Below, piece by piece: positions 29,601-39,115 of a stretch of DNA of 63,441 nt. The stretch lies in IMG/VR virus record IMGVR_UViG_3300035703_000091, positions 1 to 63,441 of that record; one strand, given 5' to 3'. Positions within the stretch are counted from its first letter, which is position 1. Each line of letters begins with the position of its first letter. Position numbers and translations under genes: made by a program. Source of the stretch: a virus. The notes beneath the pieces were generated by a model. That model worked only from the letters and a program-made list of their open reading frames with translations. It had not been told where the DNA came from and ran no database searches.

Positions 29601-31850
29601 TTAGAGCGCGTAGTCCTTGCGCCAGCCGAAGTGGAAGGTGCGGAGCACCGAGTCGGTCGTGGCCTCGAACTGAATCTTGTAGGCGTCGATGCCGGCGCCC
29701 AGGTTGAACAGCCAGGTCCGCTCGATCGAGCCGTCCTCGGCCACGACGTCCACGAAGGACGAGGCATTCGTGACGGTCGTGAAACCGGCGCCGCTCCGCA
29801 GCTTGCAGGTCGCGGTGTGGTGGACGGCGTCGAACGTCTCGAGGCGACCAATGACGCGAATCTGCGTCGAGGAGGCCGGCAGGGTGCGCTCGGTCGAGAT
29901 GTGCGTCAGCGAGGTCCGCGGACGCGAGACCCGAACGCGCGAACCCGTCAGCTTGACGGCCGGCATCACGTCAGGCGTGCCGGTGAAGACGGCCCGCAGC
30001 GGAACCAGGGGCGGGACGTTGCCGCCCGCGCCCAGGACCGACTCGTCGGTCTCGGAGATCGGAGTCCAGACGTTGCCGACCTGAATCTCGAAGGTCAGTT
30101 CGGTCGAATCCGGCACGATGGCGTCGGCCAGAATGTCCAGAGTCGTGATGCCGCCAGACAGTTGCAGGGGAGCCATCTCGATCACGGCGCGCGACTGCGA
30201 GAAGCGGGCCGAGTAGAGCGAGAAGCACAGGTCGCGCGTGCCGTCGCCCTGCTGGTAAGCGCCGTCGAGGACGTAGAAGAACGTGCCCTGCGGGAAGTTC
30301 TCGCCGTTGGTCGTGGCGAGCCAGTGGTCCGCAGCGGCGATGATGACGATGGCGTAGCGCACGCCGCCCTTCAGGAAGGCCGGCTGCACGGGGATGACCG
30401 TCTCAGCGTTCAGCACCAGGCTCGAGCGGTCGACCTCGGTGTACGAGATGACCTTCGACAGGTCGGGGGCTCCGCGGTAGGTCTCGCAGACGGCCAGCGT
30501 GACGCCGCCCGTCGCCGCCAGGCGCGTGAAGTTCAGGCCGACGCTGGTCAGCCACATGTCGTTCGCGTTCAGGAACGTCTCGGCGACCTGGGCGCCGGGC
30601 ACGCTGTGGTCGACCGTGACCCGCTCCCAATAGGGCTCTTGGATCGTGTCGTACCAGAAGCGGCGGACGCGCACGATGTCGTGGGCGCCGACCGAGCGCG
30701 TGGCGTTGAAGACGTTGAAGGTTTCGCCGTTCCGCTGGAAGGTCTCGGTCTCGTAGTCGTACCGGCCCGACTGCCACCAGGCGGTGTTCGAGCAGACCGT
30801 GAAGGACTCGCCGTAGCGGATGCGCGTGCGCGACATGGTCTTCTGGACCATCTCGTGCGTCTGATAGCTGTAGGCGCTGACCTGAACCTCGCCCTGGCGC
30901 GGCCCCACGGCAAGACGGACGTCCTGGGTGTAGGCCGGGAACATGACGCCGCCTGTGATGCGGGCGCGCGGGTTCAGGGCGTCGAAAATCTGAAGGGCCG
31001 ACTCGTTGGCCGCGTCGTTGGCGAAGCGGATGCCCTCTTCGACCAAGGCCAGGAAGTTCGGGTGGGTGAGGTCGGACTCCTCGGTGTCGAGGAAGAAGTC
31101 GGCGTCGCTGTCGGAGGCGTTGGACGGGATGCCCGACTTCTCTTCCAGCACGGCCAGGCGCGCAACGATGCGGCCGTAGGTCTCGCGTCCGACATTGCCG
31201 GAGGCGGTGCTCGTCAGAGCGGCGATGTCCGAAGCCAGAGACGCGACTTGCGGCTCGGTGCGGGTGCGGAACGCCTCGAGGGCCGCAGAGCGGGCCGCGA
31301 CGCTCTTGACGCTGTCGAGGGCGTTGGCCGCGATCATCTCGACCGACTGAATGCCGGTCGGCGACAGGACGATGCGGGCGATCGGCAGAACGCCGACGTC
31401 CACGATGGGGTCCAGCGGGTCGGCGTTCTCGGAGCCCAGCACGACGTTGACGTTGGCGATGCGGGCCAGTTCGGTCGCGACGACGCGCGGCTCCGAGGCG
31501 CCGGTCTCCTCGTTGATGAGGAACTCGCGGGGCGTGTTCGCCGTCTCGACCTCGGTGCCGAAGGCGACGATCAGGGCGATCTTGCGCGCGGCGACCGGCA
31601 GGCGGGTCGTGAAGTCCTCGACCAGGGTGGTCGCACGGGCATAGACCTTGCCGCCCACATAGAGGCGACCCGGCTGCACGGTGAGGACCGCGGTGCCCGT
31701 GGCGGCGGCTCCGAAGCCGGCGTATTTGCGCTGGTCGGTGATCCCGTCCGCGACGACGTGCTCCATCGACTGCTGAACGAAGTCCTGAATGGTGTTCAGG
31801 TCTTCGGCGTCGTTGTCCATCCCGTCTTGGGAGATGAAGCGACTTTCCAT
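29601..31850 (-). CDS. DUF4815-like baseplate-associated structural protein
   Basis: A 749-aa protein starting MESRFISQDGMDNDAEDLNT, where the first 200 residues resemble the DUF4815 family of phage structural proteins. The remaining part is beta-rich with many aromatic residues (WWQSGRYDYETETFQ) as in carbohydrate-binding baseplate or tail proteins. It lies one base from gpI, so it is likely in the baseplate-fibre network. The assignment is by pattern only. Confidence 0.65.
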   Translation of the reverse strand: MESRFISQDGMDNDAEDLNTIQDFVQQSMEHVVADGITDQRKYAGFGAAATGTAVLTVQPGRLYVGGKVYARATTLVEDFTTRLPVAARKIALIVAFGTEVETANTPREFLINEETGASEPRVVATELARIANVNVVLGSENADPLDPIVDVGVLPIARIVLSPTGIQSVEMIAANALDSVKSVAARSAALEAFRTRTEPQVASLASDIAALTSTASGNVGRETYGRIVARLAVLEEKSGIPSNASDSDADFFLDTEESDLTHPNFLALVEEGIRFANDAANESALQIFDALNPRARITGGVMFPAYTQDVRLAVGPRQGEVQVSAYSYQTHEMVQKTMSRTRIRYGESFTVCSNTAWWQSGRYDYETETFQRNGETFNVFNATRSVGAHDIVRVRRFWYDTIQEPYWERVTVDHSVPGAQVAETFLNANDMWLTSVGLNFTRLAATGGVTLAVCETYRGAPDLSKVISYTEVDRSSLVLNAETVIPVQPAFLKGGVRYAIVIIAAADHWLATTNGENFPQGTFFYVLDGAYQQGDGTRDLCFSLYSARFSQSRAVIEMAPLQLSGGITTLDILADAIVPDSTELTFEIQVGNVWTPISETDESVLGAGGNVPPLVPLRAVFTGTPDVMPAVKLTGSRVRVSRPRTSLTHISTERTLPASSTQIRVIGRLETFDAVHHTATCKLRSGAGFTTVTNASSFVDVVAEDGSIERTWLFNLGAGIDAYKIQFEATTDSVLRTFHFGWRKDYAL

Positions 31851-31851
31851 C

Positions 31852-33135
31852 CTATCGGACCTCTTTGATCTCGCCGAACGTGAACTCGCCGAACCTCAGT
31901 TCAGGCGAAAAACGCACTTGGCCGTAAGTAGCCGTGTCAATGAGCACCGTATCCCGCAGGGCCTTGGAAACGCGGACGGCTTCAATAGCCCTGTTGAGCG
32001 GAACCATGCTCGCCGCCTTGCGGAAGCCGACGCCGTTCCACCTGCCCGACCGGCGGACGGGGCGAGTCATGGGAACGCGAATCCGCAGTTCGGCGGTGAA
32101 GGGCGCGATGCCGTAGCGGCCGTATCCGTAGTAGGAGCGCGCCGTGCGTCGGCCGCCGAGCCGCTCGGGGTCGTGCAGGCTGATCTTGTCGTAGATCAGC
32201 AGCGGCGCGTGCGACCGCAGCCGGAACCGCTTGCCGCGGCCGCGTCCCAGGCTCGTCCCGTCGAGATAGGATTCGTCGTCGACGGACAGGACGCCCGGCG
32301 CTTCTCCGGTGGGATACGACCGGAAGCGCCCGAAGAACGATCTGGGGGTTGGCGCGACGCGAGGCTGAGCCACGCGCTGCGGGCGAACGTCGACCGGCGT
32401 CACGCCGCGGCCGATCGCCGCCAGCCCCAGGTTCTCGTCCGTGCGGATCGTGACGACGTTCGCGTCAGCGTCGGTCGCCTCGAGAAACCCGGAGCCGTAG
32501 AAGCCGGGCCCGCGCCAGGAACGCTTGCGCGTCGAGCCGATGTAGACCTGCTGGACCGCCCCGCCCTCGAGGATCGAGATTTGGACGTCGGTCTCGACGC
32601 CTCGGTCGAAATAGGTCGCGCGCTTGGCGTAGAGCGAGCGAGCCCGCGTCTTCCGCATCCAGCCAGTGCCGCGGAACTGACGGATCGACGCACGGCGGAA
32701 GAACAGGCGGCTTTTGGCGATTGAACGCTGGTAGAGCGGATAGACGCGCACCTGGGGCAGGCTCTCGAGCCATGCCTTCCGCTGCTCGTCCGTCATCGAA
32801 CCATAGCGGAAACCGCGCGCGGGCGGGCGAATGACGCGCAGCACTTCGGCGCCGGTCAGGGCGACGTGGGCCTTGATGCCGGCGACGGTCGTCTTCAGGC
32901 GGTGCAGTCGAAACGCCTGGCGGCAGACCTCGCGCTTCTTCGTCTCCGGCCAGTCCTCATACCAGACGTCGATCGACAGCGACGCCGCCAGGTAGGACAG
33001 CAGATGCGCGGGGCAGGTGTCGGGGTTGAGGATCGCGCCCGCCACCTCGAACGGGACGGGCCGTTCGGCGTCGACGGTGGCGACCGCGACCTCCCACGAC
33101 GTCCGGTTGTTCGGAAGCAGGGTGACGTCGGTCAC
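31852..33135 (-). CDS. I: Baseplate protein I with long C-terminal extension
   Basis: A 427-aa protein. The first 150 residues match P2 gpI (NPDTCPAHLLSYLAASLSID, RLHRLKTTVAGIKAHV and GAEVLRVIRPPARGF). P2 gpI is only 176 aa; here 250 further residues are Arg/Tyr-rich with segments such as ARSYYGYGRYGIAP. The extension may replace a fibre adaptor. It overlaps J by four bases. Confidence 0.85.
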   Translation of the reverse strand: MTDVTLLPNNRTSWEVAVATVDAERPVPFEVAGAILNPDTCPAHLLSYLAASLSIDVWYEDWPETKKREVCRQAFRLHRLKTTVAGIKAHVALTGAEVLRVIRPPARGFRYGSMTDEQRKAWLESLPQVRVYPLYQRSIAKSRLFFRRASIRQFRGTGWMRKTRARSLYAKRATYFDRGVETDVQISILEGGAVQQVYIGSTRKRSWRGPGFYGSGFLEATDADANVVTIRTDENLGLAAIGRGVTPVDVRPQRVAQPRVAPTPRSFFGRFRSYPTGEAPGVLSVDDESYLDGTSLGRGRGKRFRLRSHAPLLIYDKISLHDPERLGGRRTARSYYGYGRYGIAPFTAELRIRVPMTRPVRRSGRWNGVGFRKAASMVPLNRAIEAVRVSKALRDTVLIDTATYGQVRFSPELRFGEFTFGEIKEVR

Positions 33136-34028
33136 TCGATCACCTCATGCGTGATCGTGATGTCGTCGCAGTAGGCGGCCGAAAACGAGTCCGGCACGAC
33201 GTCCTGCGCCGGCGCGGTCAGAATCGCTCGCTCGACGCCGCCGACCGACGCCGCAGCCTCGATCATCTGGCGATAGACGGGCAGGCCGACGCGATGGCGC
33301 GAGTCGACATAGGCGCGGACGGATCGCTCCGCTGCCTGGCGCACCAAGGCGGGGTCGGGCCCGCGCGGCAGACGCAGGGTCAAGGTCACGTCGTAGGTCA
33401 CGACGTCGGCGGCACGCACCGACACAATGTCCGTCAGTTGAGTGGCCGCGTCGTCCTTGAAGGCGTTGTAGACGGCGTTGACGACAGACTCCTCAACCGT
33501 GCCGTCACCCTCACGGGCCAGGAGCACCACGTCGACGCGACCTTGTCCCCGCTTCACGGCCGCGACGTCCTTGACGCTCGGCGCGGTGAGCAGGGCGAGG
33601 GAGCGGTAGCCGCCGCCGGTCATGCCGGCGTAGGGCAGCGCCTCGGGCGCGAGTTGGACGCGGCGTCGAAGGTCTTCGTCCGGCTCCATGACGGCCGGAT
33701 CGGGCGGATCAGCGGGGACGAGGACGTGACGCTGGACGCCATAGAAGGCGGCCAAGTTGTCGAGGTTCGCGCCCGTGGCGTAGGGCAGCAGCAGGGACCG
33801 CACCGCGTCGTTCAGCGCGGCGTAGCCAAGCGTCTCGCGGTAGGCGCCGACCTGCTGAAGAATGACCGCGGGGTCAGTCTCGAGCGCGTCCATGTCGAAG
33901 TCGGGCCAGAGTTCCTTAAACCTGGCCAGGCGCGCGGCGAAGATGGACTCGTAGCTGACGCCCTGCACGGCTTCGGGAGCCGGCAGGCGCGACAGGTCCA
34001 GGGTCTCAGAGACGAAGCGTGCGGTCAC
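33132..34028 (-). CDS. J: Baseplate protein J
   Basis: A 298-aa protein of the baseplate J family: FKELWPDFDMDALETDPAVILQQVGAYRE at the start, followed by ALLLPYATG-like SLLLPYATGANLDNLAAFYGV and RRVQLAPEALPYAGMTGGGY. J forms the baseplate wedge with I and W. It overlaps the genes on both sides by four bases. Confidence 0.92.
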   Translation of the reverse strand: MTARFVSETLDLSRLPAPEAVQGVSYESIFAARLARFKELWPDFDMDALETDPAVILQQVGAYRETLGYAALNDAVRSLLLPYATGANLDNLAAFYGVQRHVLVPADPPDPAVMEPDEDLRRRVQLAPEALPYAGMTGGGYRSLALLTAPSVKDVAAVKRGQGRVDVVLLAREGDGTVEESVVNAVYNAFKDDAATQLTDIVSVRAADVVTYDVTLTLRLPRGPDPALVRQAAERSVRAYVDSRHRVGLPVYRQMIEAAASVGGVERAILTAPAQDVVPDSFSAAYCDDITITHEVIE

Positions 34029-34180
34029 AGTTCCACCCCCATGCGGCGCTGCGCCCGCTCACGCGCGAAGACCTCGCGCAGATCGACGACCTTGTCGCCG
34101 GCCGCACGGATCAGTTCGTTTCGGCGCTCGGTCGTGAGCGTCCGCATCAGCCAGGCCGCCTCGCGGTTGTCGATGCTCAT
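34025..34180 (-). CDS. Small protein between W and J
   Basis: A 51-aa charged helical protein (MSIDNREAAWLMRTLTTERR...). ATG at 34178-34180 overlaps the W stop and its own stop overlaps the J ATG, so it is clearly within the baseplate operon. Nothing else is recognised. It may be a baseplate assembly factor. Confidence 0.6.
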   Translation of the reverse strand: MSIDNREAAWLMRTLTTERRNELIRAAGDKVVDLREVFARERAQRRMGVEL

Positions 34181-34533
34181 AGCGCCACGCTCGCGGTCTT
34201 CGGTTCGGAAACGCTGAAGTCTCCCAGATGTCCGCGCGGGAAGTAGACGCCTTCGATAGCCAAAGTCAGGCGGCCGTCCGTCGTTGCGCCCTCCACGCCC
34301 ATGCGGGACACGCGGAACCGAGGCTCGTATCGCAGAGCCTCCGCAACCGCGGCGTAGAAGTCGATCAGCGTGACGGGCGAGATCGGGGCGTCGACCAGGC
34401 GCGGCATGTTCGTCCCGATGTGCCGACGCATGATGCGCGACAGCTTCGGGGTGGTGAACAGCACGCCGAGCGACTGGACGACGTGCGCCCAGCCGGAGAG
34501 AGGTTTTCCCGTCAGGCGGTCGACGCCAGCCAT
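34177..34533 (-). CDS. W: Baseplate protein W (T4 gp25-like)
   Basis: A 118-aa protein of the gpW/gp25 family: DRLTGKPLSGWAHVVQSL near the start, TPKLSRIMRRHIGTNMPRLVD with the lysozyme-like gp25 pattern, and a beta-rich end. I use ATG 34531-34533, which overlaps the fibre stop; a longer start is possible. gpW joins I and J in the wedge. Confidence 0.88.
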   Translation of the reverse strand: MAGVDRLTGKPLSGWAHVVQSLGVLFTTPKLSRIMRRHIGTNMPRLVDAPISPVTLIDFYAAVAEALRYEPRFRVSRMGVEGATTDGRLTLAIEGVYFPRGHLGDFSVSEPKTASVAL

Positions 34534-37397
34534 CAGACCGACGTGATGGTCTCGACCATCTCCCACTCATATCCGTCGCCGACCACAAGCACGTTGAAGG
34601 TGTCGGCGCCCGTAGTGCCGCTGTTACCGGCGTTGAGGGTGTAGGTGCCGGCGAACGACCCCGAAGCCGCGATCACCGTTTCCGCCGTAGCCGCCACCGC
34701 CGTCACCGTCGTACCGTCGAAGGTGAACAGGCGACGCAAAATCACCGCTTTCTGCTGCGAGTTGTCGGCGTTCCTGCTGATCAGCTTGACCTCGACCATG
34801 CTCGTGCCAACAGGGACTTTGCCGATGCGTAGGACCGTCGTTGACGCGGTGCTGACGACAGAAAACTTTGCCTCGCCCTTGAACGAGACGAACGCGCCGC
34901 CGAGGATCGGCTTGTCCGACTGGAAGTCGCCCGGCACCTTCACGGAGCCCCCGCTGGCCCGGATGCTGTAATCGCTCGCGTTCAGGATCACAGGCTCGCC
35001 GAAGAACTCGACGCTCGGAGAGCCGGTCTCGACGAACAGGCCGGCGTACATCGTGGCCGCGTCGCCGCGCGCATCGAAGTCGTAGAAGCGGTAGGAGCCG
35101 GAACCCGACTCCGTGAGACGAACGGCGGAGCCGCCGAAGACGTTGGCCGCGTTGAACTCGGCGGTCACCACATCTCCCGCCGACGCCGGCGTGGTCAGAA
35201 CGAATCCGCCGGAGCCCTTAGACCAGGCAGCGGTCACGCCATTCACCTTAACCGTCTGAGGGTACGCCCGAATGCGGAAGAAGGTCTGGCCGGCCGTCGC
35301 CGTGTAGGTCTCGACGGCCAGCTTGTTGACGTTCCTGACGTTGAAGGTGTGGAACTCGATGTCCTCGGGGGCCGTCGCATACGAGCGCAGAGCCGAACCG
35401 CCGCAGTTTCGGCCCTTCGTCAGGTGGTAGCGATGACGCTTGATGCCCCCCCCTTGAAGCTGGACCATCGCGTCAAAAATGTCCTCGCCGGCGATATGCG
35501 CCTCAAGGTCTTCGACGTTGTCGCCCGAAGACATAAGACGGGCGACCTTCTTGGCGCGACCCTCAAACTTGACGCTGCGGATTTTCTTGCCCTCGGCCAA
35601 GGCGTTCGCCACTACGGCCACCTCGAACAACTGCGACCCGATTTGATAGCCGCAAATGTCCTTGGCGACGATGTTTTCCATGTCCAAGACATTGCCGCCG
35701 CCAAGCTGGCACTTCACGCCAGACAAGGCGATCCACTCGAGAGCGGTGCCGAGGATGCTCAGATTGCCAGACTGAATGTAGAAGCCGTGCTGGCCGGGGA
35801 TGTCGTGGATTATGCCGCCAAGGACGGTGCGCGGAACGGCCGGATGCGGGCCGTCCTCCCACTCATCCAGAATGCCTTGCGCCGTGCCAGAAATGTCCGG
35901 CGCGACAACCTCAAAGCCTTCGCAGGGGCCGTAGGCTGCGCTGTGAACGAAGCTTATCCCCATCTGATAGTTCGCTTCCAGCCCGTCGCCGACCTCCCCA
36001 GGATACTTGATGACAGAGCCCAGGCGATGAGTTCCGACCACCTTGGGGAAGGTCAGCATAGCGAACTTGCAGCCGTTCAAGAGAATGCCGGCGTGACCGC
36101 ACCGCAAGATGTGCGCGCGGTCGATCGAGACATAGTCGCTGTCCGTCAGCCAGATTCCGCGATCTTCGGACGAGGTGTTGCCGGTCCAAGGACCGCCAGG
36201 GTTACCGCCGAACGTGCCTTCGCCGTAGATGCGCCCGCGATTGAGGTTCATCACCAAGCCGTCCGCCTGGTGTCCGCGGAATGTCGGGGTTGATGCGAGA
36301 CCCTGTGTAATGACGGTCTTGTAGCCTTGGAAGTCAATGCGCTGACCGGCATGGACGTTCAGGATGCCGTTGACGCGGAACGCGCCCTCGGGGAAGAAGG
36401 CCCGATCCATGGCCGCAAGGGCGGCGGCAAGCTGATCGCGAATGTTGGTCATCGACGTGCCGCCGAGGATTTCGGCGTCGAGATCGGGGTCGACCCAATG
36501 CAGTACCGAGTCTTCGCCGCCGATCGCGCCCCAGCCACGCAGCGTTCGCGCGAAGGTGCCGCTGTTGCTTCGCTTGTGCAGGATCAGCAGGCCGCCCGAG
36601 CCGTCCGGTGCGGCCAACTCCGACTTCTGCGCCGCGCCGACAATGCGGGAATCGTCGCCCGCAGCAACGGTGCCGGCCGTGGTTCCGACGCTACGCAGAG
36701 AGGCGTTTCCGAGACCCAGGGCCGTGCGGAAGGCTTCGGCGTTCGTGATCGCCGCCGTGATGTTGGCCTGAGTGACCGAAGCGTCGGAGCCGGCCGGGCC
36801 GCGTAGGTCTTCCAGCGCCACAAGGGTCGTCCACGCGCCCCCCGTGCCGGCGTAACGCCATTCAAGATGCGTGACCGTGCGGCCCAGTTCGACGTTGAGG
36901 CCGTCGTCGCCGTCGATACCAGGATCGCCCTGGTCGCCCTTGTCACCCTTGCCGAAGGGGATGCCGGCAGACCAGCCCGTGATGCCCTGGCGGAAATACA
37001 GCAGGCCCTCGTCGAGGGCCAGGAACGAGAAGCCCTCATCCTCGGCGTTGTAGGCTCCTCGCTCGGAGATGTTGCCTTGGGCGTCGACCGCGAAGGGGTC
37101 GCCCTTGTCGCCTTTGGGGCCCTGGACGTCGGTCAGGGTGAAAAGGTCGATCCATGTCACCGTGCCGGCTTGACGCCACTGGACCTTTCCGGCGGACACA
37201 CGGAGTTCGGCCGACTTGCCGTCCTCGCCGTCGCTGAAGATTCCGCTCATCTGCTCGATGAGGAACTGGATCAGCAGGTCGAGCGTACCGCTGCGGAGCG
37301 AGGCGTCGTCCTGCCCGATCGGGAACAGGTCGGTGCGCGCCAGGGCCACGGCCGGCGTGATGTCCTGAATGCGAGCAGGGAACAGGGTATCGGTCAT
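34533..37397 (-). CDS. Tailspike/receptor-binding protein with collagen-like shaft and beta-helix
   Basis: A 954-aa protein. Residues about 90-165 carry short collagen-like Gly-X-Y runs (GPKGDKGD and GKGDKGDQGDPGIDGDDG). From about 300 to 640 a right-handed beta-helix pattern is seen, with a pectate-lyase-like start (FFPEGAFRVNGILNVHAGQR) of the kind found in capsule- or O-antigen-degrading tailspikes. The end (about 850-954) resembles a trimer-forming knob. It lies between V and W, not after I as in P2. The substrate is unknown. Confidence 0.8.
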   Translation of the reverse strand: MTDTLFPARIQDITPAVALARTDLFPIGQDDASLRSGTLDLLIQFLIEQMSGIFSDGEDGKSAELRVSAGKVQWRQAGTVTWIDLFTLTDVQGPKGDKGDPFAVDAQGNISERGAYNAEDEGFSFLALDEGLLYFRQGITGWSAGIPFGKGDKGDQGDPGIDGDDGLNVELGRTVTHLEWRYAGTGGAWTTLVALEDLRGPAGSDASVTQANITAAITNAEAFRTALGLGNASLRSVGTTAGTVAAGDDSRIVGAAQKSELAAPDGSGGLLILHKRSNSGTFARTLRGWGAIGGEDSVLHWVDPDLDAEILGGTSMTNIRDQLAAALAAMDRAFFPEGAFRVNGILNVHAGQRIDFQGYKTVITQGLASTPTFRGHQADGLVMNLNRGRIYGEGTFGGNPGGPWTGNTSSEDRGIWLTDSDYVSIDRAHILRCGHAGILLNGCKFAMLTFPKVVGTHRLGSVIKYPGEVGDGLEANYQMGISFVHSAAYGPCEGFEVVAPDISGTAQGILDEWEDGPHPAVPRTVLGGIIHDIPGQHGFYIQSGNLSILGTALEWIALSGVKCQLGGGNVLDMENIVAKDICGYQIGSQLFEVAVVANALAEGKKIRSVKFEGRAKKVARLMSSGDNVEDLEAHIAGEDIFDAMVQLQGGGIKRHRYHLTKGRNCGGSALRSYATAPEDIEFHTFNVRNVNKLAVETYTATAGQTFFRIRAYPQTVKVNGVTAAWSKGSGGFVLTTPASAGDVVTAEFNAANVFGGSAVRLTESGSGSYRFYDFDARGDAATMYAGLFVETGSPSVEFFGEPVILNASDYSIRASGGSVKVPGDFQSDKPILGGAFVSFKGEAKFSVVSTASTTVLRIGKVPVGTSMVEVKLISRNADNSQQKAVILRRLFTFDGTTVTAVAATAETVIAASGSFAGTYTLNAGNSGTTGADTFNVLVVGDGYEWEMVETITSV

Positions 37398-37446
37398 GAC
37401 GCCACAATACCGGGGCCGCGCCTAGAGGCGTGGCGGTTTGGGTCGC

Positions 37447-38142
37447 CTAACCCTGCGGCTGGCCAGACAGGCCCGAGCCAGGTTGGGTGTTCTCGTGGCG
37501 GTGTTCTTCGCCCACGTCGACGCCGTTGTGCGTGAAGATGGGCCCGTCGATCTCGAGGCCGTCGTTGCCCCTGATGCGGCCGGAGGACACAGCGCCCTCG
37601 CCGCCCACGACAAGTGTCTGCCCGCCCGCTGATAGAGTGATCGAGCCGTTCTGGATCGTGACCGTCGCATCGCCGATGGCGTGGACGATCTGCTCCTCGG
37701 TGATGGTCGTGGTCGCGCCGCCGACCGTCGTCTTCATGGTCTTCGAGCCGAGGTCGTACTCGATCGACGATCCGTCGCGGAAGTCCTTGCGCCAGAGGTC
37801 GCCCCGGTCGCCCACGGCCGGGTTATCCTCGTTGTAGATCGTGGCCGGGATCACCACGCCGTTCGGCAAGTCACCCGACTCCGACAGGACCATGACGGCC
37901 TCGCCGACCTGAAGTGGGTTCCATTCATCGGATCGACCGCCGGCCATGGGGAGCCAACCCGTCTTAATGTAGCCCTCGGCATCCGCGGGATCGCCGATGC
38001 CGACACGGACGCGCGCCTTGGCGTAGTCGGTCTCGATCACCCTGCCGGACTTCACGACGTCGGCCAGGCGGCGCTCGTTCTCGGTCTGCTCTGGCGTGCC
38101 GACGCCCTGGGTGCGCGTCCAGTCGCGCTCGAGACCGAACAT
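37447..38142 (-). CDS. V: Baseplate spike protein V
   Basis: A 231-aa protein of the P2 gpV family: an OB-like domain (VIETDYAKARVRVGIGD and GWLPMAGGRSDEWNPLQVGE), a beta-helical stem with T/V repeats (TMKTTVGGATTTITEEQIV) and the tip VDVGEEHRHENTQPGSG, where the HxH pattern binds iron in P2. It pierces the outer membrane. Confidence 0.9.
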   Translation of the reverse strand: MFGLERDWTRTQGVGTPEQTENERRLADVVKSGRVIETDYAKARVRVGIGDPADAEGYIKTGWLPMAGGRSDEWNPLQVGEAVMVLSESGDLPNGVVIPATIYNEDNPAVGDRGDLWRKDFRDGSSIEYDLGSKTMKTTVGGATTTITEEQIVHAIGDATVTIQNGSITLSAGGQTLVVGGEGAVSSGRIRGNDGLEIDGPIFTHNGVDVGEEHRHENTQPGSGLSGQPQG

Positions 38143-38747
38143 CAGAGGGCCTCGGTTCCGTGAATGAACTCGTCGCCGGCGCGGGGCGGGGTCGATGGCG
38201 AGGTCGGGCCCGGCGGGAGGGTGTATCCGTCCGACCCGCCCGAAGGCTCGCCGTCAGTCTCAGGGTCTTCGTCGGGGAGCCAGCCCTGGCTTGTGTCGGG
38301 GCGGCGAGCCACGAGGTAGCGGAACTCGTAGGTCATGAAGATGCCGCCGACCACGACCTGCTGCCCGTCCGTGACGTCGATCTGCGCCTCGGTCAGGTTG
38401 AAGTCTCCACTCGGGAACTCCGTTACGGTGTGGTTCTCGAGGAGGGCTTCGATCTGCTCGGCCAGGTCGTCCAGCCTGTCGTCGATGCTCTGGCCCTGCT
38501 TCGCCGCGGTCAGCGCCTCGATCACGATTTCGACCGTGTGCCAGGCCCAGGTGTCGGCGCCGTTGGTCGAGTACTCGACCTTCGTGGTGCCGCGGGTGTA
38601 GGCGAAGATGACCGGCCCCTCCTCGAGCACCATCGTCTCGAGGTTCACGGTCGGCGTCATCGTGTCGAAAACGCGATCCTGGGCCGTGGTGATGTTGAGA
38701 AGGCGGTTCTTGACCGACGCACGGATGATCTTGCGAGGGTGGGCCAC
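38142..38747 (-). CDS. Minor tail / tail completion protein
   Basis: A 201-aa protein (MAHPRKIIRASVKNRLLNITTAQDRVFDT...) with an alpha/beta body like lambda gpU and the phage tail terminator group (VEIVIEALTAAKQGQSIDDRLDDLAEQIEALL). The C-terminus is disordered and Pro/Gly-rich. Position after the head-tail joining gene supports a tail terminator. Confidence 0.6.
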   Translation of the reverse strand: MAHPRKIIRASVKNRLLNITTAQDRVFDTMTPTVNLETMVLEEGPVIFAYTRGTTKVEYSTNGADTWAWHTVEIVIEALTAAKQGQSIDDRLDDLAEQIEALLENHTVTEFPSGDFNLTEAQIDVTDGQQVVVGGIFMTYEFRYLVARRPDTSQGWLPDEDPETDGEPSGGSDGYTLPPGPTSPSTPPRAGDEFIHGTEAL

Positions 38748-38748
38748 G

Positions 38749-39084
38749 TCAGGCTCGCATCAGTTGCAGGACCGTCATGCCCGTGCCGTCCGGCTTCGTG
38801 TCGTGGACGTTGAAGTCGCCGACTCCGGGGATCGAGACGAGCGCGCGGCCAGCCCTCACGGCGGCCAAGTCAGAGGAGCGGGCCCGGAACTGCGGCTTGT
38901 TCCCGCTCACCTCGGCCTGGTGGTCGTAGCCGTTGCTCTGGGTGACGCCGCGCGTCAGGTGCGGGGCGTCGTAGATGCCGGAGACGATGATGGGATCGCC
39001 GCCATTCGGCGTGATCGTCGCCTCGACGGCGAAGTCGTCAGAGTTGAGGAAGGCGAGCCGGTCGGCGTCGTTTTCAACGGCCAT
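38749..39084 (-). CDS. Head-tail joining protein (FII-like)
   Basis: A 111-aa protein: DRLAFLNSDDFAVEATITPNG at the start, VSGIYDAPHL and the end FNVHDTKPDGTGMTVLQL, a pattern seen in lambda gpFII-like head-tail attachment proteins. It lies between the capsid genes and tail terminator, where that ring protein is expected. Confidence 0.65.
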   Translation of the reverse strand: MAVENDADRLAFLNSDDFAVEATITPNGGDPIIVSGIYDAPHLTRGVTQSNGYDHQAEVSGNKPQFRARSSDLAAVRAGRALVSIPGVGDFNVHDTKPDGTGMTVLQLMRA

Positions 39085-39115
39085 CCCGGCTCGCTCCTAC
39101 TCTAGTCGCCGCCGC

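Noticed and set aside
29247-31868. 873-aa plus-strand ORF
   Set aside because: Shadow of the DUF4815-like and fibre genes; Arg/Val/Asp/Gly-rich with no recognised motif.
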